Made by a program: the position numbers and the translations under genes. 64,000 nt of DNA from Streptomyces sp. NBC_01471. GTDB lineage: Bacteria; Actinomycetota; Actinomycetes; Streptomycetales; Streptomycetaceae. The notes beneath the pieces are model-generated. The model had not been told where the DNA came from and did not search any database. It saw nothing but the letters and a program-made list of their open reading frames with translations. Location of the stretch: contig NZ_CP109450.1 in the NCBI RefSeq assembly GCF_041438865.1, positions 5,458,501 to 5,522,500 of the forward strand. The letters run 5' to 3'. Below, piece after piece: positions 17,857 to 26,891 of this stretch. Each line of letters opens with the position of its first letter. Position 1 is the stretch's first letter.

Positions 17857-18798
17857 ATGGCTGCTCTTCCCGAATCGGACGTCCTTCCCGGGCCGGAGCT
17901 CGGTGCGCTCGCCGAAGCCCTTGCCGTCACCCGCCTCGTGACCCTCACCGGCCCCGGCGGCGTCGGCAAGTCACGGCTGGCCACCCGGCTCAGCGAGACC
18001 ACAGGCCCACCCGTGTACTGGGTCGACCTCTCCGGCTGCCCGGACGCCGCGCTCGTCCCGTACATGGTGGCCACCGCGCTGAACGCCGTACCCCCGCCCG
18101 GCTCCGACCCGGTGCGCACGGTGCTCGACCTGTTCGCCCACAGCCGGGGGCTGCTCGTCCTGGACACCTGCGAACACGTGCTGACGGGCTGCGCCTATCT
18201 CGTCGGCAGGCTGCACGACACCTGTCCCGCGCTCCGGATCCTGACCACCAGCCGCAAACCGCTCGACGTACCGGGCGAACACCTGGTGGAGGTCGCGCCG
18301 CTGCCCCGCGAACGGACCGCCGGGCTGCTCCAGGAGCACGCCGCCGCATACGGTGTCGAGCTGCCCGACTACTGGGCCGGGCGCCTGGCCGGCGAGCTCG
18401 ACGGCGATCCGCTCTCCACCGTGCTCGCCGCCCGGAGCCTGCGGCAGATGACCGCCCAGCAGCTGTACGGCGCACTCCGCGCGCCCGGCGGGCGGTTCAC
18501 CGTCCTCACCGAAGGACCCGGCGACCCGGCCAGGCACCGCACGCTGCTGGAGGCCGTCGAGTGGAGCCACGAGCTGTGCAGCAGGGCCGAACGGCTGCTC
18601 TGGGCGCGGCTGTCGGCGTTCACCGGTGACTTCACCGCCGAGCAGGTCCGTACGGTCTTTCCCGACGGATCCTCGCTCGCGTCGCTGGTGAGCTCGTCGG
18701 TGGTGCTCGCCCGGAGCGACGGGACGTACCGGCTGCCGCTGGCGCACAGGGAGTACGGACAACTCAGGCTCGCCGGGCTGGGCGACGCCCTAGGGTGA
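17857..18798 (+). CDS. Stand-alone STAND/NB-ARC-like ATPase
   Basis: 313 residues from ATG 17857. Walker A 'GPGGVGKS' lies at ~33-40, Walker B-like 'GLLVLDTCEHVL' at ~105, the sensor 'ILTTSRKPLDVPGE' and GxP-type 'LAGELDGDPLSTVLAARSL' follow, then 'EWSHELCSRAERLLWARLSAFTG', the start of a winged-helix module. This is the core found in AfsR/LuxR-type large ATPases, but here both the DNA-binding domain and the TPR sensor are missing. It overlaps the tricorn gene region (stop at 18798, next start 18804 or 18795). Its role is unknown and probably regulatory. Confidence 0.75.
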   Translation: MAALPESDVLPGPELGALAEALAVTRLVTLTGPGGVGKSRLATRLSETTGPPVYWVDLSGCPDAALVPYMVATALNAVPPPGSDPVRTVLDLFAHSRGLLVLDTCEHVLTGCAYLVGRLHDTCPALRILTTSRKPLDVPGEHLVEVAPLPRERTAGLLQEHAAAYGVELPDYWAGRLAGELDGDPLSTVLAARSLRQMTAQQLYGALRAPGGRFTVLTEGPGDPARHRTLLEAVEWSHELCSRAERLLWARLSAFTGDFTAEQVRTVFPDGSSLASLVSSSVVLARSDGTYRLPLAHREYGQLRLAGLGDALG

Positions 18799-18803
18799 TC
18801 CTT

Positions 18804-21800
18804 GTGACGCAGCCTTCCTATCTCCGGTTTCCGCATGTCCAGGGCGATCTGATCGCCTTCACCGCAGAGGACGACGTCTGGATGGCCCCGCTCGACGGTG
18901 GCCGTGCCTGGCGTGTCAGCGCCGACAACAGCCCCGTCAACCATCCCCGGATATCGCCCGACGGCCGCTGGGTCGCCTGGACCTCCACCAGGGACGGGGC
19001 GCCCGAAGTGCATCTCGCCCCGGCCGACGGCGGCCCCTCCAGGCGTCTGACGTACTGGGGCGACGCACGGACGTCCGTCCGGGGCTGGACCCCGGACGGC
19101 GAGGTGCTCGCCATCAGCACCCACGGCCAGGTCTCGCTGCGGCGCAGCTGGGCGCGGGCCGTCCCGGTCGACGGCGGCCCGGCACGGACCCTGCCGTACG
19201 GGCCGGTCGGCTCCCTCGCGTACGGGCCGGACGGGCGGGTGCTGCTCCTCTCGGCGACGATGGGCCGCGAGGCCGCCAGCTGGAAGCGGTACCGGGGCGG
19301 CACCGCGGGCAAGCTGTGGACCGGTGAGACCGGCGGCGACTTCGTACGGCTCCACGCCGGCCTCGACGGGAACATCGAGTGCCCGCTGTGGGTGGGCGAC
19401 CGGGTGGCGTTCCTCTCCGACCACGAAGGCGTCGGCGCGCTCTACTCCTCGCTCCCGGACGGCACGGAGCTGCGCAGGCACACCGCGGCCGACGGGTTCT
19501 ACGCGCGCCAGGCCACCACCGACGGCACCCGGGTCGTCTGCATGGCGGCCGGTGAACTGTGGATCGTCGACGACCTGGAAGGCGCTGAGCCCCGCCGGAT
19601 CGACGTCCGCCTCGGCGGCCAGCGCGCCGACCTCCAGCCCCACTCCGTGCGCGCCGGGCACCACATCGGCGCGGCCTCCCCGGACCGTACCGGCCGCGGC
19701 AGCGCCGTCGAGTCGCGTGGCGCCGTGCACTGGGTCACCCACCGCGAGGGCCCGGTCCGTGCGCTGGCCGCCGAGCCGGGCGTCCGGGCGAGGCTGCCCC
19801 GCACCTTCCGGGCCGACGGCGCCGAGCAGGTCGTCTGGGTCACCGACGCGGAGGGCGAGGACGCCCTGGAGTGCGCGCCCGCGACCGGCGCCGCCCCGGC
19901 CGCGGCCCCGCGCCGCATCGCCCAGGGGCGCATCGGGCGGGTGCTCGGGCTCGCCGCGGCGCCGGACGGCAGCCGGTTCGCCGTCGCCGCGCACGACGGG
20001 CGGGTGCTGGTCGTCGAGCGCGAGTCCGGCGATGTGCACGAGGTGGACCGCAGTGCGGACGGCGACGTCTCGGGCCTGGTCTTCTCGCCCGACTCCGCCT
20101 GGCTGGCCTGGTCGCACCCCGGCCCCGAGCCGCTGCGCCAGCTCAAGCTCGCGCACCTCGCCGACCTCTCCGTGTCCGAGGCGACCCCGCTGCGCTTCCG
20201 GGACTTCGACCCGGCCTTCACCACCGACGGCAAACACCTCGCCTTCCTCTCCGAGCGCGCCTTCGACCCGATCTACGACGCACACGTCTTCGACCTGGCG
20301 TTCATCGGCAGCTGCCGTCCGCACCTGCTGACCCTCGCCGCGACCACACCGTCCCCGTTCGGGCCGCAGCGGCACGGCCGCGCGACCGAGAAGGACAAGG
20401 ACGCCGACGAACACGACGCACCCACCGCGCTGCCCGTGACCCGGATCGACCTCGAAGGTCTCGCCGACCGGATCGTGCCGCTGCCCGTCGAGGCCGGCAG
20501 CTACTCGACGCTGCGCGCCGCCAGGGACGGACTGCTCTGGCTGCGCCACCCGCTGCGCGGGGTCCTCGGCACGACCAGGGCCACCCCCGACGCACCCTGG
20601 CCGCACACCGTCCTGGAGCGGTACGACCTGGAGAAGCTGCGCGACGAGGAAATCGCCCCGGACGTCGACCACTTCGAGGTCAGCGGCGACGGAAAGCGGC
20701 TCGTGCTGCACACGGACGGCAAGCTGCGCGTCGTCCCCTCGGACAGCCGGGTGGCCAAGCCCGACGCGGACGAGGACAGCGACCGCAACGTCTCCGTCGA
20801 CCTGTCCCGCATCCGCCGGACCCTCGACCCGGCCGCCGAGTGGCGGCAGATGTACGACGAGGCCGGACGCATCATGCGGGACAACTTCTGGCGCCCCGAC
20901 ATGTCCGGCGTCGACTGGGACGGGGTCCTGGACCGCTACCGGCCGGTGCTCGCCCGGGTCGCCACCCACGACGACCTGGTCGACCTGCTCTGGGAGGTGC
21001 AGGGCGAGCTGGGCACCTCGCACGCCTATGTGACACCGCCGGGCGGCTGGCGCGACGACACCACCCGGCAGGGGCTGCTGGGCGCCGACATCTCCCGTAC
21101 CGAAGAGGGCAGTTGGCGCATCGACCGGGTCCTGCCCTCGGAGACCTCCGACCCCGCGGCGCGCTCGCCGCTCGCCGCGCCGGGCGTCGCCGTCCGCGCG
21201 GGTGACACCGTCCTGGCCGTCGACGGCCAGGCGGTCGATCCGCTCACCGGCCCCGCGCCGCTGCTCACCGGCTCGGCGGGCAAGCCCGTCGAACTCACCG
21301 TCTCGCCCGCGGACGGCGGCGACCCCCGCCATGTCGTGGTCGTACCGACCGGTGACGAGGAGGCGCTGCGCTACCACGCGTGGGTCGCCGACCGCCGGAG
21401 CTACGTCCACGAGCGGTCCGGCGGCCGTCTCGGCTATCTCCATGTCCCCGACATGATCGGCTCGGGCTGGGCGCAGCTCCACCGCGACCTGCGGGTCGAG
21501 GTGGCCAGGGAGGGCCTGGTCGTCGACGTACGGGAGAACCGCGGTGGCCACACCTCGCAGCTGGTGGTGGAGAAGCTGGCCCGCCGCATCGTGGGCTGGG
21601 ACCTCCCGCGGGGCATGCGGCCCTCCAGCTACCCGCAGGACGCCCCGCGCGGTCCGGTGGTGGCCGTCGCCAACGAGTTCTCCGGCTCGGACGGCGACAT
21701 CGTGAACGCGGCGATCAAGGCACTGGGGATCGGGCCCGTCGTGGGCACCCGTACCTGGGGCGGCGTCGTCGGCATCGACAGCAGGTACCGGCTGGTCGAC

Positions 21801-22013
21801 GGCACACTGGTGACGCAGCCCAAGTACGCCTTCTGGCTGGAGGGTTACGGCTGGGGCGTGGAGAACCACGGGGTCGACCCGGACGTCGAGGTGGTCCAGG
21901 CGCCGCAGGACCACGCGGCGGGGCGGGACCCGCAGCTGGACGAGGCGATCAGGATCGCGCTCGCCGCACTGGAGGAGACCCCGGCGAAGACCCCACCGGG
22001 CCTGCCGGGCTGA
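18804..22013 (+). CDS. Tricorn-type S41 peptidase
   Basis: 1069 residues from GTG 18804; GTG 18795, overlapping the previous stop, is an alternative. The order is two beta-propeller blocks (to about 650), a helical C1 domain, a PDZ domain (about 760-850), and the S41 catalytic domain. Tricorn catalytic residues can be seen: His in 'GTSHAYV', nucleophile Ser in 'FSGSDGD' and Glu in 'GWGVENHGVDPDVEV'. Tricorn is a large self-compartmentalising protease that trims oligopeptides downstream of the proteasome. There is no signal peptide. A strong terminator follows immediately. Confidence 0.9.
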   Translation: MTQPSYLRFPHVQGDLIAFTAEDDVWMAPLDGGRAWRVSADNSPVNHPRISPDGRWVAWTSTRDGAPEVHLAPADGGPSRRLTYWGDARTSVRGWTPDGEVLAISTHGQVSLRRSWARAVPVDGGPARTLPYGPVGSLAYGPDGRVLLLSATMGREAASWKRYRGGTAGKLWTGETGGDFVRLHAGLDGNIECPLWVGDRVAFLSDHEGVGALYSSLPDGTELRRHTAADGFYARQATTDGTRVVCMAAGELWIVDDLEGAEPRRIDVRLGGQRADLQPHSVRAGHHIGAASPDRTGRGSAVESRGAVHWVTHREGPVRALAAEPGVRARLPRTFRADGAEQVVWVTDAEGEDALECAPATGAAPAAAPRRIAQGRIGRVLGLAAAPDGSRFAVAAHDGRVLVVERESGDVHEVDRSADGDVSGLVFSPDSAWLAWSHPGPEPLRQLKLAHLADLSVSEATPLRFRDFDPAFTTDGKHLAFLSERAFDPIYDAHVFDLAFIGSCRPHLLTLAATTPSPFGPQRHGRATEKDKDADEHDAPTALPVTRIDLEGLADRIVPLPVEAGSYSTLRAARDGLLWLRHPLRGVLGTTRATPDAPWPHTVLERYDLEKLRDEEIAPDVDHFEVSGDGKRLVLHTDGKLRVVPSDSRVAKPDADEDSDRNVSVDLSRIRRTLDPAAEWRQMYDEAGRIMRDNFWRPDMSGVDWDGVLDRYRPVLARVATHDDLVDLLWEVQGELGTSHAYVTPPGGWRDDTTRQGLLGADISRTEEGSWRIDRVLPSETSDPAARSPLAAPGVAVRAGDTVLAVDGQAVDPLTGPAPLLTGSAGKPVELTVSPADGGDPRHVVVVPTGDEEALRYHAWVADRRSYVHERSGGRLGYLHVPDMIGSGWAQLHRDLRVEVAREGLVVDVRENRGGHTSQLVVEKLARRIVGWDLPRGMRPSSYPQDAPRGPVVAVANEFSGSDGDIVNAAIKALGIGPVVGTRTWGGVVGIDSRYRLVDGTLVTQPKYAFWLEGYGWGVENHGVDPDVEVVQAPQDHAAGRDPQLDEAIRIALAALEETPAKTPPGLPG

Positions 22014-22017
22014 CGGC

Positions 22018-22049
22018 CACGCCCCCGCCCGCGACGGGGCGGGGGCGTG
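22018..22049 (+). terminator. Terminator after the tricorn gene
   Basis: A perfect 13-bp stem (22018-22030 with 22037-22049) with a GCGACG loop, five bases after the tricorn stop. The stem is almost entirely G-C. Confidence 0.75.
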
Positions 22050-22143
22050 CACCGGGGGCGGAGCACGGGTCCGCCGGCCGCCCCCGGCTAGCATGGCGGC
22101 GTACACGATCATCATCGACCGGCCACGACCGAGGAGTGAGCGC

Positions 22144-22503
22144 ATGGCGGGAGAGCCGCAGACCGACTGCCTGTTCTGCAAGATCGTCTCGGGGGACATT
22201 CCGGCGACCGTCGTCCGCGAGACAGACACCACGGTCGCCTTCCGTGACATAAACCCGCAGGCACCCACGCACGTCCTGGTGATCCCCAAGGTGCACTACC
22301 CGGACGCGGCCTCCCTCGCGGCGGCCGAACCGCAGATCGCCGCTGACGTGCTGCGCGAGGCGGCCGTGGTCGCCGCCGAGGAGCAGGTCGACCGGACCGG
22401 GTACCGGATCGTCTTCAACACCGGGTCGGGCGCCGGCCAGACCGTCTTCCACGCGCACGCACACGTCCTGGGCGGCCGCGGACTCAACTGGCCGCCCGGA
22501 TAG
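22144..22503 (+). CDS. HIT-family nucleotide hydrolase (HINT-like)
   Basis: 119 residues from ATG 22144, with GGAG about eight bases upstream. 'CLFCKIVSGDIPA' at the start and the histidine triad in 'QTVFHAHAHVLGG' near the end define the HINT branch. These proteins hydrolyse adenosine phosphoramidates and AMP-lysine. It is the first gene of a HIT-RNase Z-deaminase run on the plus strand. Length is normal. Confidence 0.93.
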   Translation: MAGEPQTDCLFCKIVSGDIPATVVRETDTTVAFRDINPQAPTHVLVIPKVHYPDAASLAAAEPQIAADVLREAAVVAAEEQVDRTGYRIVFNTGSGAGQTVFHAHAHVLGGRGLNWPPG

Positions 22504-22508
22504 TTCCG

Positions 22509-23426
22509 TTGTCCGTACGAGAACTCGTGGTGCTCGGCACCGCCAGCCAGGTCCCCACCCGGCGCCGCAACCACAACGGCTATCTGCTGCGCTGGGACGG
22601 GCAGGGCATCCTGTTCGACCCCGGTGAGGGCACCCAGCGGCAGATGCTGCACGCCGGGGTGGCCGCGCACGACATCGACCGGATCTGCGTCACGCACTTC
22701 CACGGGGACCACTCGCTGGGCCTGGCCGGGGTGATCCAGCGGATCAACCTGGACCAGGTCCCGCACCCGGTCACCGCGCACTACCCGGCGAGCGGGCAGC
22801 ACTTCTTCGACCGGCTGCGGTACTCCACCGCCTACCGCGAATCCGTCAGCCTGGCGCAGGCCCCGGCCACCGGCGACGGCGGAGTCCTGGCGCGGACATC
22901 CGCGTACGAGCTGGAGGCGGTCAGGCTCTCGCACCCCGTCGAGTCGTACGGCTACCGGCTGACCGAACCCGACGGGCGCCGGATGCTCCCCGCGAAGCTC
23001 GCCGAGCACGGTGTGTCCGGCCCCGGCATCGGACGCCTCCAGCGGGAGGGCGTGCTCGACGGGGTCACCCTCGACCAGGTCAGTGAAGTACGGCGGGGCC
23101 AGCGGTTCGCCTTCGTCATGGACACCCGGCTCTGCGACGGGGTCCACCGCCTCGCGGACGGCTGCGACCTGCTGGCCATCGAGTCGACCTTCCTCGACGA
23201 GGACGCCCGGCTGGCCGCCGACCACGGCCATCTGACGGCCGGACAGGCGGGCCGGATCGCACGCGACGCGGGCGTACGGCACCTCGTCCTGACGCACTTC
23301 TCGCAGCGGTACCCCGATCCCGCGGAATTCGGCAGACAGGCGCGCGCCGCGGGCTTCGACGGTGAACTCACCGTCGCCGACGACCTGATGCGGGTGCCGG
23401 TCCCCACCCGGCACACCACCACCTGA
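22509..23426 (+). CDS. rnz: Ribonuclease Z-like MBL-fold nuclease
   Basis: 305 residues from TTG 22509, six bases after the HIT stop, so probably coupled. The MBL zinc motif 'THFHGDHSLGL' is at about 62-72. 'GTASQVPTRRRNHNGYLL', 'FDPGEGTQRQML', 'ESTFLDED', 'AGRIARDAGVRHLVLTHFSQRY' are RNase Z signatures. The enzyme cuts tRNA precursors at the discriminator base. All visible metal ligands are intact. Confidence 0.92.
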   Translation: MSVRELVVLGTASQVPTRRRNHNGYLLRWDGQGILFDPGEGTQRQMLHAGVAAHDIDRICVTHFHGDHSLGLAGVIQRINLDQVPHPVTAHYPASGQHFFDRLRYSTAYRESVSLAQAPATGDGGVLARTSAYELEAVRLSHPVESYGYRLTEPDGRRMLPAKLAEHGVSGPGIGRLQREGVLDGVTLDQVSEVRRGQRFAFVMDTRLCDGVHRLADGCDLLAIESTFLDEDARLAADHGHLTAGQAGRIARDAGVRHLVLTHFSQRYPDPAEFGRQARAAGFDGELTVADDLMRVPVPTRHTTT

Positions 23427-23482
23427 CCGCCGCCCCCAGCCCCCACATCCCACCCACACCACCGAACTGAGCGAGACCCCCG

Positions 23483-24496
23483 ATGCGCCACCTCCCCAAG
23501 GCCGAACTCCACCTCCACATCGAAGGCACCCTCGAACCCGAACTGGCCTTCGCGCTCGCCGCGCGCAACGGCATCGAGCTTCCGTACGCGGACACCGAAG
23601 CGCTGCGCAAGGCATACCTCTTCAGTGACCTTCAGTCGTTCCTCGACCTGTACTACGGGCTGATGGCGGTGCTGCGCACCGAGGAGGACTTCGAAGAGCT
23701 CACCGATGCCTACCTCGCGCGCGCCGCCGGGCAGGGCGTGCGCCACGCGGAGATCTTCTTCGACCCGCAGGCGCACTCCGCGCGCGGTGTGCCGATCGGC
23801 ACCGTCATCGAGGGCATCTCCCGGGCGCTCGGGCGCAGCGAGGAGCGGCACGGCATCTCCACGCAGCTCATCATGTGCTTCCTGCGCGACGAGTCGGCCG
23901 ACTCGGCGATCCGGACGCTGGAGGCGGCCAAGCCCCATCTGCACCGGATCGCGGCGGTCGGCCTCGACTCGGCCGAGGTCGGGCACCCGCCGTCGAAGTT
24001 CCGTGAGGTGTACGCGGCGGCCGGGGAACTGGGACTGCGCAAGGTCGCGCACGCGGGTGAGGAGGGCCCCGCCGCCTATGTGCGTGAGGCCCTGGACGTC
24101 CTCGGGGTGGAGCGGATCGACCACGGGCTGCGCTCGATGGAGGACCCGGAGCTGGTGGAGCGGCTGGTCAGGGACCGGGTGCCGCTGACCCTCTGCCCGC
24201 TGTCGAACGTACGGCTGCGGGCCGTGGACACCCTGGAGCAGCACCCGCTGCCGCAGATGATGGCAGCCGGGCTGCTCTGCACCGTCAACTCCGACGACCC
24301 CGCGTACTTCGGGGGTTACGCCGGCGACACCTTCCACGCCGTGCACGAGGCGCTCGGCCTCGGGCACGAGGAGTTGCGGACACTGGCCCGCAACTCCTTC
24401 CTCGCCTCCTTCCTGGACCACGACGAGGAGCGCAGGGCGCGCTACTTGGCCGAGGTCGACGCGTACGACTTCGACGCGGACCTCGATCTGGGCTGA
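23483..24496 (+). CDS. Adenosine/adenine deaminase family protein, probably the adenine-deaminase subgroup
   Basis: 337 residues. Metal and catalytic motifs of the ADA TIM barrel are present: 'AELHLHIEGTL' (two His), 'VAHAGEEG' (His-x-Gly-Glu), a later 'RIDHGLRS', and 'VNSDDPAYFGGY' (Asp-Asp). The 'SDDPAYFGGY' ending is typical of adenine deaminases (yeast Aah1, pseudomonad enzymes), whereas true adenosine deaminases usually have 'TDDP' followed by other residues. Either way the reaction is hydrolytic deamination for purine salvage. Its end overlaps the convergent MFS gene by 55 bp. Confidence 0.88.
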   Translation: MRHLPKAELHLHIEGTLEPELAFALAARNGIELPYADTEALRKAYLFSDLQSFLDLYYGLMAVLRTEEDFEELTDAYLARAAGQGVRHAEIFFDPQAHSARGVPIGTVIEGISRALGRSEERHGISTQLIMCFLRDESADSAIRTLEAAKPHLHRIAAVGLDSAEVGHPPSKFREVYAAAGELGLRKVAHAGEEGPAAYVREALDVLGVERIDHGLRSMEDPELVERLVRDRVPLTLCPLSNVRLRAVDTLEQHPLPQMMAAGLLCTVNSDDPAYFGGYAGDTFHAVHEALGLGHEELRTLARNSFLASFLDHDEERRARYLAEVDAYDFDADLDLG

Positions 24497-25797
24497 ATGC
24501 CCCCGGCGAGCCAGTACTTGCGGCGCGGTGGCGGGTCCAGGGCGATCTCGGTGACGGTGAGTCCGGGTGCGCCACTCTGGGGCACGGTGGCCGCCTCCGC
24601 GCCGGGATCGCCCGCGACGCCCGCTGCGGGTGCGCCGCTTCTGCGGCGTACCGAACCGGGCAGCGCCAGACGGCCCGACGTGTGCAGCGCGACCCCGGTC
24701 AGCGGGACCGCGAGCAGCAGGAGCAGTGCGCACAGCACCGCCCCCATCAGCGGGAATCCGGTCCGGGCGGAGAGCAGGCTGCCCGCGACCGGCCCGCAGG
24801 CCACGCCGATCGACGATGCCGAGCCGACCAGGACGGCCCAGCGGCCACGCGGGTCCATCGAGGCGGCCAGACCGATCAGATACGACAGGACCACCGGGTA
24901 GAAGGTGTTCCAGAGGATCTCGCCCGACGCGAACGAGAAGAAGCCGTGCGCCGATGAACTCAGCGCGATACAGGCCGAGATGATGACCGTGCCGCCGCCG
25001 ATCGGCAGTGCTCTGCCGAGCCGCGAGCCGAGCGCCCCGGCTCCGGCGACACCGATCAGGCCGGCGCCGAGCGACCCCGCGAAGATGGCGCCGACGGCCA
25101 CTTCGGACAGCCCTGCCTGTTCCTGGCCGATCCGGCTGCTGACGCCCCAGAGGGAGTTCTGGGCCATCGCCCAGCAGACCATCGCACCGGCCAGGACCGA
25201 GCCCGAGCGCAGATGGGGGATCCGGCCGCGGCCGGCCCCGGTGGCGGGTGGCCGGTCGCGGGCCCGGCCGAGCCGCCGGGTCGCGGGCCAGACGAGGGCG
25301 GCGACCAGCGCGATGGCGGCGAACGGCGCCCGGTGTCCGCCGCCGAGATGGGGCAGGACGAGGTAGAGCGCGCCGGCGGTCGCCGACACCGTGAGCAGTC
25401 CGGTGGCCGATGCCCGGTGGGGGTCGGGCAGGCCGGCGATACCGCCTGCGGCCACCGCCGTCGCCGTACCGGAACCCACGCCGCCGATGGCGGCTCCCGC
25501 GATGACGAGCGGGAGGTACGCGGTGGCGGCGGCCGCGCCGTATCCGGCGAGGGCGAGGAACAGCCCGGTGCGGGCGACCCGCTGCGGGCCGATGCGCTCG
25601 ACGTGCGAGGCCAGTACGAGACCGGCGCCCGCCGAGCAGAGGAGGAGGGCCGAGCCGGCGACGCCGGCTTCGGCAGGAGAGAGACCGAGACCGGAGCCGA
25701 GGCGTCCGACGATGGTCGGGAGAAGGTACGAGGCGAGGTAACCAGCGGTGAACATGGCAATGAGGGGCCATGTGGCGCGTGCGCGCGAAGACACGGG
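24442..25797 (-). CDS. MFS transporter next to the glucarate regulator
   Basis: About 451 residues from GTG 25797, which has AGGAA eight bases upstream; an in-frame GTG at 25896 would add a 33-residue hydrophilic leader without support. About twelve membrane segments are visible, starting 'LIAMFTAGYLASYLLPTIVG', with short hydrophilic loops. The last ~60 residues are hydrophilic and Pro/Arg-rich, and the tail reads antisense into the deaminase gene. The substrate is unknown. Its position downstream of iclR and beside kdgD-gudD suggests sugar-acid uptake, but this is inference. Confidence 0.75.
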   Translation of the reverse strand, partial: PVSSRARATWPLIAMFTAGYLASYLLPTIVGRLGSGLGLSPAEAGVAGSALLLCSAGAGLVLASHVERIGPQRVARTGLFLALAGYGAAAATAYLPLVIAGAAIGGVGSGTATAVAAGGIAGLPDPHRASATGLLTVSATAGALYLVLPHLGGGHRAPFAAIALVAALVWPATRRLGRARDRPPATGAGRGRIPHLRSGSVLAGAMVCWAMAQNSLWGVSSRIGQEQAGLSEVAVGAIFAGSLGAGLIGVAGAGALGSRLGRALPIGGGTVIISACIALSSSAHGFFSFASGEILWNTFYPVVLSYLIGLAASMDPRGRWAVLVGSASSIGVACGPVAGSLLSARTGFPLMGAVLCALLLLLAVPLTGVALHTSGRLALPGSVRRRSGAPAAGVAGDPGAEAATVPQSGAPGLTVTEIALDPPPRRKYWLAGGIQPRSRSASKSYASTSAK

Positions 25798-25928
25798 GGA
25801 GTTCCTGACAGAGACATGCCTGTGAGCAGGCAGAAGAGTGGGGGGAGTGGGCGTCGTGTCGTTGACAGGAGCGCGGGGCCGATCCGGATCAGCCACGCTG
25901 CGTCAACGAAAAGCTGCCACTATGTGAT

Positions 25929-25950
25929 CTATAGCACTTTCGGTTTATAG
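25929..25950. promoter_or_regulatory. Inverted repeat CTATA-N12-TATAG between iclR and the MFS gene
   Basis: The arms are at 25929-25933 and 25946-25950 in an AT-rich patch, 130 bp before the MFS start. It may be a promoter or operator for the MFS gene, separate from the upstream iclR transcript. Confidence 0.35.
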
Positions 25951-25985
25951 TCACGCAGGCACGGACAAAGAGCCTGTTTCTTTAC

Positions 25986-26768
25986 TCAGATCCAGTCGGG
26001 TGCGCCGGACGGCGTGTGTGCCGCGGCCTCGATCTCCGCCCGTACCTCGCGCATCGTCGCGACGATCCGGCGCTCGTGCCCGGCGGTCAGCCGGGTCGCC
26101 GGGACCGAGCAGCTGACGGCGTCCACGGCGGGCGTGTCGTACCGCAGCGCGAAGCCGAAGCCGACGATGCCGGTGACGCCCTCCTCGCGGTCGACCGCGT
26201 AGCCCCGCTCGCGCACCAGGGCCAGATCGGCCGCGAGGGCGGCCCGGTCGGTCAGCGTGTTCGCGGTGAACCGCTCCAGCTCACCGGCGGGCAGCCCGCC
26301 GGTGTCCCGCTCGGCGAGCAGCGCCTTCCCCAGTGCGCTGACGTGGGCGGGCAGCCTGCGGCCGACACGGTTGAGGGTGCGCGGATACTCGTGCGACTCG
26401 CGGGTGGCGAGATAGACGACGTCACCGCGGTCGAGCCGCCCCAGGTGGACGGTCTCGCCCAGGGCGGCGGACGCCTCGTCCAGATACGGCTTCACCGCTC
26501 GCACCCGGGCATCCGTGTCGAGGTAGCTGGTGCCGGTGAGCAGGGCGCGGATGCCGATGCCGTACAGCGATCCCGTCGCGTCGGTACGGACCCAGCCGCG
26601 GTCGGTCAGGGTCTGCAGCAGGGCGTACATGGAGCTGCGGGGCACCCCGAGCTCATCGGCGAGTTCCCGCAGCCGGGCGGGCCGGTCACCGCGTGCGGCG
26701 AGCACCTCCAGCAGCTCGACGGTGCGGCCCGCCGACTTCACCTCGCGTACGCCTCCGGTCTCCGGCAT
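25986..26768 (-). CDS. IclR-family regulator, likely of glucarate catabolism
   Basis: 260 residues from ATG 26768. The winged helix (about 10-70) includes 'SAGRTVELLEVLA' and 'LGVPRSSMYALLQTLTDRGWV'. The IclR effector domain follows, with 'RLPAHVSALGKALLA', 'RGYAVDREEGVTGIVGFGFALR' and 'AVDAVSCSVPATRL'. It is divergent from kdgD-gudD with a 120-bp gap holding a clear promoter and inverted repeat. The effector is plausibly a sugar acid. A Cys is present in the effector region ('VSCSVP'), as in many IclR proteins. Confidence 0.88.
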   Translation of the reverse strand: MPETGGVREVKSAGRTVELLEVLAARGDRPARLRELADELGVPRSSMYALLQTLTDRGWVRTDATGSLYGIGIRALLTGTSYLDTDARVRAVKPYLDEASAALGETVHLGRLDRGDVVYLATRESHEYPRTLNRVGRRLPAHVSALGKALLAERDTGGLPAGELERFTANTLTDRAALAADLALVRERGYAVDREEGVTGIVGFGFALRYDTPAVDAVSCSVPATRLTAGHERRIVATMREVRAEIEAAAHTPSGAPDWI

Positions 26769-26822
26769 GCCCAGAGCCTAGATCCCGTGACGCGGGCGGC
26801 TGCGTGGGGCCGGTCGGCACCC

Positions 26823-26851
26823 TTGACGCCCCTCGTTCATGTATCTAGGGT
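26823..26851 (+). promoter_or_regulatory. Promoter of kdgD-gudD
   Basis: TTGACG (26823-26828) and TAGGGT (26846-26851) at an ideal 17-bp spacing, a near-consensus SigA/HrdB-type promoter. The -10 overlaps the left arm of the downstream inverted repeat. Confidence 0.65.
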
Positions 26852-26869
26852 CCATTTCCATGCATGGAC
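26850..26869. promoter_or_regulatory. Candidate IclR operator
   Basis: GTCCAT-N8-ATGGAC, with an inner CCATGCATGG palindrome (26859-26868). It begins within the -10 hexamer and covers the likely transcription start, a position suited to repression. Confidence 0.55.
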
Positions 26870-26891
26870 ACCATCTACATACGGAGACATG

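Noticed and set aside
18369..22289. A 1306-aa minus-strand ORF across the tricorn gene
   Set aside because: It is antisense to a complete tricorn protease with conserved motifs. Long antisense frames are expected from high GC3 and show no domain pattern.
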